Translations under genes and position numbers: made by a program
The notes under the pieces: generated by a model
What the model was told of the DNA's origin: nothing
Databases searched by the model: none
What the model saw: the letters and a program-made list of their open reading frames with translations, nothing else
Shown here: piece by piece, positions 35,251 to 48,100 of the stretch
Position numbering within the stretch: the first letter of the stretch is position 1
How the letters are laid out: every line of letters starts with the position of its first letter
Assembly: GCF_902788255.1 (NCBI RefSeq)
Contig: NZ_CADAJR010000003.1
Location: 1 to 64,000 of the forward strand
Direction: 5' to 3'
Length of the DNA stretch: 64,000 nucleotides
From: an uncultured Methanobrevibacter sp.
GTDB taxonomy: Archaea; Methanobacteriota; Methanobacteria; Methanobacteriales; Methanobacteriaceae

Positions 35251-36047
35251 TCTAATTTTTGAATTAGTCTTAAAATATCGGTTTGTGTTATAATACCAAC
35301 TACATTACCATCTTCAACAACAGGCAAACCGTTGTATCCGGTTTCAATCATTATTTTGGCAACTTCAGATATTGTAGCGTCTTTTGAGGTAACCTTCGGA
35401 TTGACGGACATTATGTCTTCAACCAGAAGTTCCTTGATTTGAGATTTTTGGTATTTTTCAGGTACTTTTTTTCTAAAGTCAATGAAAGCTCTCATTAAAT
35501 CTTTAGATGTAATCATACCAACCAAATCCTCATCGTCAACTACAGGCACTCTGCCCACATGAGAGTCAATCATTTGTCGCCTTGCATGAACGATTCTTTC
35601 AGTTGGTGATACTGTTATTAAATCTTTGGACATGATTTCCTTAACAGCAATCTTATCAAAAGCAATTCCTACAGCAAGAGTTACAAAATCAGCCTTGGAT
35701 ACGATTCCTACCATCTGGTCATCTTCATCCATTACCGGAACGGAACCTATACCATTATCCAACATTAATTTTGCCACTTCATCCAATTGCATTGTCTGAG
35801 GAACTGTAAATACATCTTTAACCATTACAGATGAAATATGAAGTCTTGATGCAGGCATGCTTTCATATTTTGAAGAACCAAGCTTAGCTGCAATGTCCCT
35901 TTCGGAAACAATTCCAACTAACTCTTTGTTATTGGTTACTGGCAAACGTGAAACATTATGTTTACGTAATAATTTCAAAGCATCAGAAAGATTTTGATCT
36001 TTGTCTATGGTAATAATATCCTCAGACATCAAATTCTTAATTTGCAT
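35244..36047 (-). CDS. Four-CBS-domain protein
   Basis: A 267-residue protein made only of four CBS domains (two Bateman modules). Each repeat opens with an M(S/V)xD(I/V) pattern: NLMSEDIITI at the start, VMVKDVFTVP near 75, IMSKDLITVSP near 138 and IMSVNPKVTSKD near 213. Such modules bind ATP, AMP, SAM or other adenosyl ligands and act as sensors. There is no effector domain. It is 22 bases after the second CBS gene and probably shares its mRNA. Confidence 0.88.
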   Translation of the reverse strand: MQIKNLMSEDIITIDKDQNLSDALKLLRKHNVSRLPVTNNKELVGIVSERDIAAKLGSSKYESMPASRLHISSVMVKDVFTVPQTMQLDEVAKLMLDNGIGSVPVMDEDDQMVGIVSKADFVTLAVGIAFDKIAVKEIMSKDLITVSPTERIVHARRQMIDSHVGRVPVVDDEDLVGMITSKDLMRAFIDFRKKVPEKYQKSQIKELLVEDIMSVNPKVTSKDATISEVAKIMIETGYNGLPVVEDGNVVGIITQTDILRLIQKLES

Positions 36048-36069
36048 ATTATCATCTCCTTTTATGTGT

Positions 36070-37008
36070 TTAATATCTTTTAACTGCGTTTAATATGTCT
36101 CTTTCAGTAATGATTCCAATTACTTCATCATCTTTGACAACTGGAACTCCACCAATGTTTTTCTCTGAAAAGAGTTCGCATAAATCTCCAATACTCATTG
36201 TAGGTTCAACGGTAACTGGTTCTTTAGCCATGATATCTGAAATTTTGGTTTGTTCCAATACTTCACTTGCTAAATTGGAATTTAAATTGTCGAACAATTC
36301 TTTAGCATTTAGGAATCTGATAACATCGGTAGAAGTTAAGATACCTAACAATTTTTTAGCAGCTTTGGATATATCTGCTTCACCACCGATAATTGGAATT
36401 CTTCTTAAACCGTTTCTAACCATAATTTTACATGCACCTTCTAATGGTGTTCCAGGAGTTGTGGTGAAAACTTTTGGACTCATGAAGTCTTGAACGATGT
36501 CTTTACCTGCTACACCAGCTAATGATAAAGCAATGTCCCTTTCAGTTACGATACCTGCAAGTTTACCGTCAGCATCAACGAGAGGTAAAGCACCTAACTG
36601 ATTAGCTAACATTGCTTCAATTGTTTCAGCAATAGAAGCCTTGTTTGACAAAGTGATTAAATCACGAGTCATAATTTCTTTTACTGGTTCGTTAATAGCT
36701 GCTAGGAAATTGTCCTCGTATTTTTTCTCAATGATATTGAATTTTTTTCCTCCACCAAAGAAATCCAATATATCCATTACGGTTACAATACCTAATAATT
36801 TACCAGAACCAGGATCAGTGATTGGTAATCTTCTAAATTCATGTTCCATCATTACTTTTGCAGTGTCTTTAATACTTTTTGAAGGAGGAATTGAAACAAC
36901 ATCTCTGGTTGCAATAGCCATGATGTCTCCTTCTTTGTCATGAACTTTGGTTTGACGTTCAACTGCGCCTGTGTTTGATTTTCTATTAACAGATGTTTTA
37001 TCTTTCAT
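36070..37008 (-). CDS. Four-CBS-domain protein with basic N-terminus
   Basis: A 312-residue paralogue of the neighbouring gene, again with four CBS repeats (IMAIATRDVVSIPPSK near 29, IMTRDLITLSNKAS near 112, FMSPKVFTTTPG near 178 and IMAKEPVTVEP near 257), preceded by a short charged N-terminus (KDKTSVNRKSNTGAVERQTK). AGAGGTG precedes the ATG. Pairs of such stand-alone CBS genes are common in Methanobacteriales; the ligand and partner are unknown. Confidence 0.87.
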   Translation of the reverse strand: MKDKTSVNRKSNTGAVERQTKVHDKEGDIMAIATRDVVSIPPSKSIKDTAKVMMEHEFRRLPITDPGSGKLLGIVTVMDILDFFGGGKKFNIIEKKYEDNFLAAINEPVKEIMTRDLITLSNKASIAETIEAMLANQLGALPLVDADGKLAGIVTERDIALSLAGVAGKDIVQDFMSPKVFTTTPGTPLEGACKIMVRNGLRRIPIIGGEADISKAAKKLLGILTSTDVIRFLNAKELFDNLNSNLASEVLEQTKISDIMAKEPVTVEPTMSIGDLCELFSEKNIGGVPVVKDDEVIGIITERDILNAVKRY

Positions 37009-37071
37009 TTTGACACCTCTTTATACATTGCAATCAAAAAATAAAATCAATAAACATTTTAAAAACAAAAT

Positions 37072-37770
37072 TCACTCAATATCCAAAATCTTATGGATTT
37101 GAGGAATGGTGGAAACTTCAAAATATTGCCCAACAACTTCGGAAAACTCAAATAATTTAAAATTAAGGTCTTTCCATTCTCCTAATGGACTAGAAGGTTG
37201 GATAATTATTTTAAGGTTGCTTTTGTTTGAAATATTTTGTGATAATTTTTCAACTACCTCTTTAAATGACTTTATTTTTGTTGACGGCAATATAACTACT
37301 TTACAATATACATTTATAGCATTTGTTATTAATAAATTTAGTGATTTAATTTCATTTAAAAAAATTGAATTATCAAATTCACCATCAAAATGCTCCGGCA
37401 ACTTAATATCCAGAGAAACAATGTCCAATCTCTCAATGGAAGCAATTTTCTCAGGCAATGTGCCGTTGGTTTCAAGCATTATTTTTAAATCAAAATTTTT
37501 ACTCACTTCAGATATGAAGTCAGGATATAAACTTGGCTCACCTCCAGTAAATGAAATGGTTTTACAATCTGGAGTCAATAATTTGTTTATTTCCTCCACA
37601 ACCTCATCAGGAGTCATCATACTACCTGATGAAACGGATTTACTATCATCGGTGTCGCAATAGTTGCAGTTCAGATTGCATCCGGCAAACCTTACAAAAA
37701 TCTGCCTTTCACCTATTAAAAGGCCTTCACCCTGAAATGAAGAGAATATTTCAATAATTGGAGCTTTCAT
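37072..37770 (-). CDS. queE: 7-carboxy-7-deazaguanine synthase QueE
   Basis: A 232-residue radical SAM enzyme that contracts 6-carboxytetrahydropterin to 7-carboxy-7-deazaguanine for archaeosine in t[23 protein letters not shown] is the substrate-binding start; the cluster motif [10 protein letters not shown] is at residues 31-40, and [11 protein letters not shown] near 93-103. It overlaps queD by four bases (ATGA), and queD overlaps the DUF366 gene the same way. Confidence 0.92.
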   Translation of the reverse strand: MKAPIIEIFSSFQGEGLLIGERQIFVRFAGCNLNCNYCDTDDSKSVSSGSMMTPDEVVEEINKLLTPDCKTISFTGGEPSLYPDFISEVSKNFDLKIMLETNGTLPEKIASIERLDIVSLDIKLPEHFDGEFDNSIFLNEIKSLNLLITNAINVYCKVVILPSTKIKSFKEVVEKLSQNISNKSNLKIIIQPSSPLGEWKDLNFKLFEFSEVVGQYFEVSTIPQIHKILDIE

Positions 37771-38285
37771 TCTAACTCTTTCCTGTATTCAGCACCCTGA
37801 CCTATTCCCTCATTCACACATACTGAAATATATTTCAGATTGTCATAGCTTTCCGCCAACTTTTTAGCCAAACTTTCAGCGAAAAACTTGGAAAGCTCTT
37901 CAGCAGAAGTGTATGGAAGAGGCAGCAACACACAATCCACAGAAGGAATTGTATATCCCTTATCCTCAATTTTAAAGAAAACAGATTTTTGCTTTTTCAA
38001 ATCAAAAATTGAATCTTTTTTCTTGTCAAAATCCTTAAATTCGATTAAATCATTGTAAACAGGAATCAATAATCTGTGATCAAGTTCGTCACAAATCGCC
38101 TTTGTATAACTTTTAACATCTTTAAAGTCAACCACAAAACTGAATTCTCCAGCCCTTTCGCCTTCAATCTCAACATCAACAAAATAGGAATGGCCATGTA
38201 TAAATCCGCAGGATTCATGTCCAGGAATTACATGTGCTGAAGAGAATCGTAAATTTGATTGTATACCATTAACTAAAATTTTCAT
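37767..38285 (-). CDS. queD: 6-carboxytetrahydropterin synthase QueD family
   Basis: A 172-residue enzyme of the 6-pyruvoyl-tetrahydropterin synthase fold. [20 protein letters not shown] contains the zinc-binding histidines and the catalytic cysteine region, and [11 protein letters not shown] lies near 88-98. In archaea this protein makes the QueE substrate for archaeosine. The long middle insert (about 105-125) is somewhat larger than in bacterial QueD. Translation is coupled to both neighbours through overlapping ATGA codons. Confidence 0.88.
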   Translation of the reverse strand: MKILVNGIQSNLRFSSAHVIPGHESCGFIHGHSYFVDVEIEGERAGEFSFVVDFKDVKSYTKAICDELDHRLLIPVYNDLIEFKDFDKKKDSIFDLKKQKSVFFKIEDKGYTIPSVDCVLLPLPYTSAEELSKFFAESLAKKLAESYDNLKYISVCVNEGIGQGAEYRKELE

Positions 38286-38875
38286 CCTAACACCTTGGTT
38301 TTACTAATATCCTTTTCAATTGTTTCCAACTCATCAATAAACCTATCAACTGTTTTATTGATTAATTCCAACAAATTATTTTCATCAAAAACTTGTTTAT
38401 TATTTATTTTTATATCATATAAACCTATTGTTTTGACATCACTTGGAGTCCCCTTATCTTCAAGATTCAGGGCAAAATGGATTTTTGCTGAACTTAATGA
38501 CACACTGGCGATTGAGATTGACAGTTTTCTGCCATCCACAAAAATATCATCACCCTCACGAGTGGTTTTTACTCCATATTCAGTGAGAATTTCTCTAAAA
38601 ATCATTACCAGCAATCTTTGTCTTAAATAAGCAATCCTCATATTTGTTGGCTGCTGGTCAAAGAACTCACAAATGAAATTCACCATATAATTTGATTTGA
38701 TCTCCAAACCGACATCAGCAAAGTCCTTTAAGTTATCAGGAGTGATGTTTACCGGACCAATCCATGTCACGATTGATGATCCGTAAATTCCAAATTCCTG
38801 AAATGCCCATGAAGGGTTGATTTGACTTCCGTCATATTCAAAAATTTCATCAACATGTTTATGAGTAATTGTCAT
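38282..38875 (-). CDS. DUF366 family protein
   Basis: About 197 residues from the ATG at 38875, which has TAGGTT as ribosome site; the TTG at 38899 is a weaker alternative. It matches DUF366 in my judgement: [20 protein letters not shown] near the start, then SYMVNF-like helices and [20 protein letters not shown]. The family is archaeal and of unknown role. First position in an operon with queD and queE, with four-base overlaps, suggests a link to deazaguanine or tRNA metabolism. Confidence 0.82.
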   Translation of the reverse strand: MTITHKHVDEIFEYDGSQINPSWAFQEFGIYGSSIVTWIGPVNITPDNLKDFADVGLEIKSNYMVNFICEFFDQQPTNMRIAYLRQRLLVMIFREILTEYGVKTTREGDDIFVDGRKLSISIASVSLSSAKIHFALNLEDKGTPSDVKTIGLYDIKINNKQVFDENNLLELINKTVDRFIDELETIEKDISKTKVLG

Positions 38876-39101
38876 GATAAAACCTACATTAATTTTCAAG
38901 GTTAATATTTGTATCCGGCAAGTATTAAATTATCTATTTTACAAAATTGTTGAATTTGAAGTGATAAATGTAGATGATTAAGATTGGATATTGGAAACTC
39001 AATTAGAAGTATTGAAATAATTGAAATTATACTCAATATAATAAAAGTTTAATTGGAAAGTTGTAAGATAAAAATAGCTTGGTTTAATTAAAATGTGATG
39101 T

Positions 39102-39143
39102 AAAAAAATAAGAAAAATAAAATAAGAGATTATTTTTAATCCC
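39102..39143 (-). terminator. Terminator of the giant adhesin gene
   Basis: On the minus strand GGGATTA (39143-39137) pairs with TAATCTC (39132-39126) around AAAA, with one G-U pair, followed by a long T-rich tail (39125-39102). It begins five bases after the stop codon. Confidence 0.65.
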
Positions 39144-39147
39144 CTAT

Positions 39148-42100
39148 TTATCTAACTTTAACTTTTCCCTTAAGATTGTTTGTTATGTATTTTGCAGAAT
39201 ATGCGTACTTTTTACCTTTCTTAAGTTTTTTAGTAACTTTAGGTTTGATAGTAACTTTAGCAATACCTTTGGAATTGGTTTTAGCCTTATAGGTTTTGTC
39301 TTTAAATTTGAATTTAATGACTTTACCTTTAATAGGCTTACCGTTGGACCATTTGAGTTTAGCTTGAAGGACTAATTTCTTACCTTTCTTAACTGAAACG
39401 ATCTTTTTGACCAATTTAAAGGTTTGTTTAACTTTAAGTTTATTGATAACTTTGTATTTTTTATATTCTGCAGATATCTTGTAGGATTTAGGATTCAAGT
39501 TGATAGCTAATTTTGCATAACCGTTCTTATCTGTTTTTGCAACATAATGAATAGTGTTTACATAGATATCAATGATTTCCCCTTCACCTACAGGTTTACC
39601 GTCATCACCAATTACCAATACATCCCAGTGAGAACCGTCCTTGAAGTCCATGGTTAAATCCTTGTTTTGGATAATTCTTTTAACGATGCTTAGTTTTTTG
39701 GTGACCTTTTCACCAGTAACAGGGTTGACTGAAGTGACTGTGTATTCGCCGATAGGCAATGTTTCAGACAGTTTTGCAATACCGTGAGTTTCGGTTTTTA
39801 CAGAGTATGTTTTACCGTTTACAATAAATTGAACGGTTGTATTGACTAACACTTCACCGAATTCATTGGTAAATACAGCCTCATAATCGAATTGACTGTT
39901 CCAACCTCTTACAAGGTGATCAACAACATTTACGGTAGGCAAGTTGATAGGCATGTTTACATGAGTCCTGTTGGATTTTGATACATACTTGTCGTCACCG
40001 TTGTAGGTTACATCAATGTCGTGTGAACCTACAGGAATATTATTAACAGTAACAATCGCAGTTCCGTTCTCATCAAGTGTTACAGGTATTACTTGGTCAC
40101 CAACCTTAATGGTTGCATTACCTGTAGCATCTTTTGGAGCTTGAACTTTAATTGTAGCTGTTCCGTTAGCCTTATCAACATTTGTAACTTCAATATCAAG
40201 TGGATATTCACTTACTTTAGGAATATCAACACTGACGTTTTGTTCAATAGGATCCTTACCTTCAGGAGTGTAGATTACAGTAGCGTTTTTGGAACCAGGA
40301 TTATTTCCGTCAACATATACTGTTGCGGTTCCGTTTTCAACTTTAGCATCGTATGGAACACCGTCAATGATAACAGTTACATTACCTGTAGCGTTCTTAT
40401 CGCCAACATCCACAGTAATCGGTGTTTTGTCACCGTCATTTTCACCAGGAGTCAATGTAATTTCCGGCTGTACAATGAATGTTTTTGAGGAAACATTTCC
40501 TTCGTATTTAGCGTCACCCATGTATGTTACTTTAGCTTCATAATTACCAGCAGATAAACCGGAGATTGTGAAGTTAGCCTTACTGTCTTTAAGTTCTGCA
40601 TAGTAACAGGTACCGCTGATGTTAATCAGTACAACACCGGTAGTTCCAGGAGTTACTGTAACATTGATGTATTCGGTGCTTCCTACATTGATATTTTCAA
40701 CTTCCAAATCAACTTTAGATGCAAGTTTGGATACGGTGAATGTATCCTTGTTTGAACTGCCTGAATAGACAACGTCTCCATGATAGATTGCTGTCACTTC
40801 ATAATTACGTGCAGTTAAATCCTTGATTTCAAATGTTACTTCACCTGTAGCATTGTCGACTGCTTTGGTGTATTCATGACCTGCAATGACAATTGTTACA
40901 TTACCTGTTGCTCCCTTGGTTATGTTGACTTTGACTGTAGCGTTTTCGCCTACAGTAATGCTTTCAACATTTACTGTTACCTCAGATGACTTTTTAGCAT
41001 ATACCTCGAAGTCAGTATGGTTTTCTGCTTCATCATATTGAGTGTTACCTGGGAATTTGACTGTAGCTGTGTATGTGTCAGCCACTAAGTCATAAACAAC
41101 TAAACTACCTGTACCGTTTTGAACGAATGTGTGATATGTCTTGTCACCAATGGTTACAGTTACAACCTCAGTGAAGTTTGCTGAAGTCTTGATTGTGAAT
41201 TCCACAGGCTGACCAACATAGACATTATTTGTTTCAATGGTTATTGAAGTTGTGAGCTTGGACACTTCAAATGAACTGTTGGTAGCGTTAGGGTTATAGT
41301 TGTTGTCACCGACATATGTTACGGTAACATTGTGTTTACCTACACTTAAACCGGTAATGTTTACACTTGCAACTCCGTTTTCCAGTTCTGCATATACATG
41401 AATGCTTCCAATACTGATTAAAACATTTCCTGTAGCATTTGAATCGACAGTCACGTTAATGATTTCAGTGTCACCAACATTGATGTCTGATACGTTCATG
41501 CTGATTGGAGTGTTTTTCTTGTGTACTGTGAAGTTGGATGTTGTATTGCACAATTCAAATTCATCGTTACCCATGAAGAATGCGGATACAACATAATCAC
41601 GTGCAGCAAGACCTGATACATTGAAGCTGACTCTACCATTTACAAGATCATAGGTGTATGCAACACCACCAATGGTTACATATACAGGACCATTGATGCC
41701 TTCAGTCGCATTCACATAAACTGTAATGTTTTCTCCGACAGTAATGTCTGCTACAGTTACATTGATTGCAGTAGGTGTTTTGGCACGTACTGTGAATGTA
41801 GTCTTATTGTTGACAGCACCATACTTAGTGTTACCTGGGAAGTATACATAAGCAGTGTAAGGACCTACAGCTAAGCCGGATTTGGAGAAGTTTCCTTTAC
41901 CATCTTTAATGAATGCAGTGTAGTTTACACCATCAATTTCAATGTAGACAACTTCTGTCAAGTTAGCTGAAGTGGTAATTGTGAACACTTCAGTCTGACC
42001 TACAATAATGTTTGTTGATTTAATCTCAATTGTAGTGTTGAGTTTAGTTACATCAAATCTGTCGGTTGTTGAGTTTTCGTAATACTTATCATCACCGATG

Positions 42101-45100
42101 AATACTGCGGTTACGTCATATGAACCTATAGCAAAGTCAGTGATATTGACGCTAGCAACACCATCTTTGATTTCAGCATAGAACTGAGTACCGTTGATGT
42201 CAATTAAGACATAACCTTTAGCATCGCTTTCAAGAGTTACATTCAAGTATTGGGTTTCACCAACTTTGATATCTTTAACTTCAAGTTTTATTGTGATATT
42301 ATTTTTGAAAACATCAAATTCTGCTTCATCACTTGATGAATAGTATTTGTCATCACCGGAATACATTGCCTGAACAACGTAGTGACCAGCGGACAAACCG
42401 GCAAGTTTTAATGTAAGGTCGGTTACATTCAAGGTATGTTTTTCACCGTTTACGTAAACATCCACAGTTCCTGTAGCATCACTTGGGAACAATGTAAGTT
42501 CAATTGTGTTGTTCTCACCCACTTTAATGTTTGATATTGGGGAAATTACCACAGCTGAATCGTTCTTGGATACGATGAATGTTGAAGATCCGGAATGAGT
42601 GATAATCTTTTCACCCTCTTGTGCTGTGAAAGCAGCATCAACCTGATGGATACCTGAACTCAATCTGCCAGTGTAGTTATATGTAAGTGAACTGGAGTTT
42701 CCAGTTGCATTATATACTAAAGCTGCAGTCAATTTGATTGTTCCATCGATTGTAATGTTTACGATTTGACCATCATAATCACCAGCGACTGTAATGATAA
42801 TTGTCTCATTTTCACCTACAAGGATGTTGTGTGTGTTTACATCCAAACTGCTACCGTTTGCATATACTTCAAATTCGTCATAGTTTGAGTAATTTGAGAG
42901 GTATTTATAGTTTTCCTGATAGACTGCAGAAACAGTGTAGTGTGCAACGTTAGGTTTTGAGATAGTCAATAAGCCTTCACCGTTGTTGATGTATACGGTG
43001 TAGGTTTTGCTGCCTGTGTCGCCTCTTACAATTACAGTAGCAACACCGGTTACATCTTTAGGACCGGTTACCTTGATTTGGACATCACTTCCTTGTGCAA
43101 CCTTTTCAGGACCCATTACTTCAACAGTTATTTCAGAGTTGAACTTGGAAACTTTGAACTTGGTTGAATTTGAGGATGCAAGATAGTTAGCATCACCATT
43201 GTAAGAAACGTTTACTGTGTAGTTTCCAACAGCAAGGTTATTTACAACAAGTTTTGCAACACCGTTTGTAATGTTTGCAAAGTAATCAGTGCCGTTAATG
43301 TCAATCAATACAACACCAGTTGTTCCGTTGGTTATTTCAATGCTGATTGTAGTCTTATTGTCAACAGTAGTGTCGGTTGCAGTCACATTAATTTGTGATG
43401 CTTTCTTGTTTACAACAAAGTCCGCTGTACCATTGCTTGATAAGTAGTAATCATCACCCAGGTAGATAGCGGATACATGATAGTTACGTGCTGTCAGATT
43501 CTCAAGTGTGATACTTGCTCTGCTGTTGTTTAACAATACGGAATATACGTTACCTGCAATTGAGATAGCAACAGTTCCGGTTGTACCTTCAGTGACATTC
43601 ACATAAATTGTTGCTTTGTCACCAACAGTGATGCTGGTAACATTTACAGTAACCTGGGAAGGTTTTTTAGCAGATACTGTTATATCAGTTGAGTTTTGCA
43701 CTTTACCATATTTGTCGTTACCTGGGAAGTATACATATACTGTGTAGTTTCCTTCAGCCAAAGCAGTAGGGACAGTGAATGTACCTTTACCGTTTTCAAT
43801 GAATGAAGTGTAGTTTGTACCGTTGATTTCAACAAAGACAACAGAGGTAATGTTAGCTGAAGTTGTAATGTTGAATGTTTCGGTTTGTACAACAGTAATG
43901 TTAGATCCTTTGATTATGATTGATGTGTCAAGTTTTGTTACTTTAAATGAAGCATTAGTTGTGCTGTTAAAGTAGTTGCCATCACCCATGTAAGTTGCAG
44001 TAACGTTATATTCTCCGATACCTAAATCATCGAATAAAACTTCCACATAACTGTTGTTGAGTATTGCATATACCTGTATACCGGCAATGTCAATCAGGAC
44101 AATACCAGTTGCACCTGAGGTTACATTAATCTTAATAGTTTCATTTTGACCTACATTAATGTCAGTTACATTAATCTTAATTGTTGAATCTTTTCTAAAT
44201 ACTGTAAAGTCTGTGCTTGTTGAATTTGACAGATAATCATTGTTTTCAAGATATGTTGCAGTTACGTGATAATCACGAGCGACTAAATCAGTTACAGTGA
44301 AGTTAACCTTACCGTCAACAACATCCTTGGTTTGAGGTCTACCCGCAATGATTAAGGCAACCTTACCGGTATTGATTAAATTACCATCCAAATCAGTAAC
44401 ATTCACATAAATAACAGCATCCTCACCAAGAGTGATATTAGCAACACTAACATTCAAACTGGTAGGAGATTTAGATGAAACTCTAAATGTAGTGTTATTA
44501 GTTTTTGCATCATATTGAGAATTACCATTAAATATGACTTTTGCAGTGTAGTTTCCAGAAGCTAAACCGTAAACAGTGTAAGTACCTTTACCATTTTCAA
44601 CGAATGTATTATTGCTGAGTATTTCAGCTCCAGTAACTTGATCAATAATTTTAACAGTTACCACTTCAGTAATATTGACTGATGTTTCAATTGTAAATAC
44701 TACTGGATGACCAATGACAATAACAGGTTTGTTTGAAGTAATGTTTATTGTTAAATCACGTTTAGTGGTTGTAATATTAACTTCAGTTGTGTTTGAAAGA
44801 TAGTTATCATCACCTCTGAATGTAATAAACGCAGTGTGATTACCAATAGCTAAACCAGTTACATTGAATTTAGCCACACCATCTTTAACAGGTGAGTAAT
44901 AATTGGATCCGTTTACAGAAAGCAAAATGTTACCAGTAGCGTTTTCAGGCAAGTAAACATTAATGTATTCAACATCCCCTACAGTAGCGTTGGTTACAGT
45001 AGCACTGATTGGAGCAAGTTTTTTGAATACAGTAAAGTCTCCAGTAGTGTTGCTTGATTTATAGTATGTATTTTCATTATATGATACAGTAAAGTGATAA

Positions 45101-48100
45101 TCACGTGCTGCTAAATTGGAGTATGTGAAATTAGCGGTTCCGTTTACAACGTTTGCAGTAATCGGATTACCCAACATGTAGATAGTCACAGTACCGTTTT
45201 GTGCACCAGTAACATTTACATAAATTGTCACCTTGTCTCCAACAGTAATGTTGGTCACATTAGCTACAATGGAAGTTGGAAGCTTGTCATGTACAGTGAC
45301 ATTTATTGTATCATTTGCAGGCAAGTAATTGTTATCACCGGCATAGAATACAGTAACATTGTGTACACCAAGATTTTGTCCAAGAACTATTAAGTTACCT
45401 ACACCATTATAGACAACAGCAGTGTAATTCCTATTGTCGATTCTTACAGTCACTAGATCGGTTATTGGTCTTGAAGTTGTAATAGTGAAGTTAGCTTCCT
45501 GACCTATGACTATGTTGTTAGCAGTGATTGTAATGTTGACAGGGATTTTTGAAACTGTGAAACTTGCATTGGTTGTGTTTGAATAGAAGTAATCATCACC
45601 AATGTAGGTTGCAGTTACATTATATACTTTATCATCCAAATTGGATCTGGTCAATATAGCAGTTCCATTTTCTACTTTTACTCTGAATGTTACATTATTT
45701 ACAAAGATTTCAACATAACCTGTAGCATTCTTGTTTACAGTTACATTGATAATTTCAGTTAAATCCTTAGTTATGTTAGTAACATTAATGCTGATTGTTG
45801 TGTTCAACTTAATAACAGTAAACTCAGTAGTGTTTTCTTTTAATTCATAGTAAACACTTGAGAAACTTGCACCAATTGTGTAATTGCCACTAGGCAATCT
45901 GTCCAGTACCAGTGTTGCTTTTCCGGTTGTGGAATTTATAACTGCAGTTTCTTCATATAATTCACCGTTAATATAGATATTTACTTCACCTTCGATTCCT
46001 TTTGTAATGGTTACAATTACAGTATTATTATCTAAAACGGTTATTACATCAGTTGCGTCAACAGTTAATGAATAATCACTTATTCTGTAAGTTTGGATAG
46101 TGGAGAAATCATATTTATATGTATGATTTTCATCACCAGAATATTCAATGAATACTACGTGTTCACCCGGAATAGCTGGAACGGTTAAATTTATTATGTT
46201 TGAAGTAATGTCCTTGAATACAACTGGAGTTCCATCAATATTGATTGTTAAATTACCACCATATACACTTTCAGTTAAGTTCACATTTACTGTTATGCTG
46301 GTTGAATTACCAGTGATTACCTTATTAATAACAGTTTCAATCTTGTTAACTTGGAATTTAGATGAGTTTGTTTTATATACATATTCATCATCGGCATAGC
46401 TCACTACAACAGTGTAATTGCCCACAGCCAATTTAGTTGCGTTATATGTAGCAACACCGTTAATAATTTGAACTTCAATTACGCTTCCGCCATTGATTGT
46501 TAAATTCATTTTACCGGTAGCATTATAAGGAGCCTCAATAGTTATTGTAGCATTTTCGCCAACTGTAATGTCCTTAACGGTAATAGGTAAAATGTAATCT
46601 TTAATTTTTGGAATTGTAATTGTAATGCTTGTACTGTTTTGTAAGTATCTTGCACCACCTAAGAAAGTAGCACTAACATTGTAAGTGCCCGGACGAATAC
46701 CGCTTATATTTAATGATCCCACACCATTAGTAATGTTGATTTGAGTTTTGATTAAACCATTACCAACAGTTATGTTTGCAAGACCATTAGCAAGCTCAGG
46801 CAATCTAACAACAATAGTGTCATTGTTCACAAATTCGATTGCTATAGGAGGAACAACCTTATCTACTCTAAATATTTTAGTTATGTTCTTATCCTCATAT
46901 TTTTGATATCCTTGGTATCTTATATTAATGAAGTAAGTTCCAGCAGGTAAATCTTTAATTATGAATGTTGCATTTCCATTGTTGAGTTTTACAGAATATA
47001 TGTTGTTTGAGAAGTTTCCAGATACCAGCACGTCCTCAGTTGCATCACTTGGAATAGAAATATTAACCAATTCCACATCATCAACAGTGATATTGGAAAC
47101 ATTCACAGTAATATTATAATCACTAACTTTATGAGCAGTAATCTTGATAGTATCTGAGTAAAGATTATATTTATCATCACCAGTGTAGGATATATGTGGA
47201 GAATATGCAGAAGCCACAGGATACCCCTCAATAGTCACATTAGCAGAACCATTAACCAATTTAGCAGTGTATGTTACACCACGGCTGGTTACAGATACAT
47301 TTCCAGTTGCGTCCTTATCAAGAACGAAAGTGATTGTGACATTATCATCAACATTTACACTAGCATTATATACCAAGTTCATATTAGGATTTGTTTTGAC
47401 AACAAATGCATATCCTGAATGTGATTTGTAAACGTATTTTCCTTCTTCTACAAAGCTGATTGTGAATGGGTAATTACCTTGTGCAGTAGTAGGCACTTTG
47501 ATTGTAGCAACACCGTTTTTAACTTCACCAGTGTAGTTTTGACCAAAGATGGATACGGTTGCGTTACCTGTTGCATCTTCAGGTAAATTCAATACGAAAA
47601 TGATATTGTCCCTAACAATTGTTGTGTTTACATCTTGCAATTTGAATAAGTAATCCTCAATAGGTGAAACAGTGAAATATCTAGTTACAGAGTAATCAAT
47701 ATATTTTGCACTACCCTTGATACTTGCGGTTACATTATATCTTCCAACTTTTAATCCTGTTGCATTGAATGTGGCAGTACCATTGGTTAATTGAATAACT
47801 TTATTAATATAAGTAGTACCAGGTATAGTGATTGTTACATTTACGTCAATGTCTGAAGGCAATCTAATGGTAATTGTTTCATTATCCCCAACTTTAATGT
47901 TAATAGTTCCAAGGTCAAATAGGAAGTCACGGACTTTTAAAATTGTCACTGGGAATTTTTGGGTACGATTATTATATTTCTCATTACCACTATAGAATAA
48001 ACTGGCCTCATATGTATCAGCAGCCAATCCCGGAACATTAACATAAGCAGTTCCGTTAACCACGGTAGCATTATAAACCTTACCATCAATTGTAATATTC

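Noticed and set aside
36070-37008. CBS protein as an IMP dehydrogenase-like enzyme
   Set aside because: Only CBS repeats are present; there is no catalytic barrel or loop.
40470-45545. Repeats of the giant adhesin as a mobile element or assembly artefact
   Set aside because: The copies are diverged, stay in one frame for thousands of codons and encode coherent Ig-like modules.
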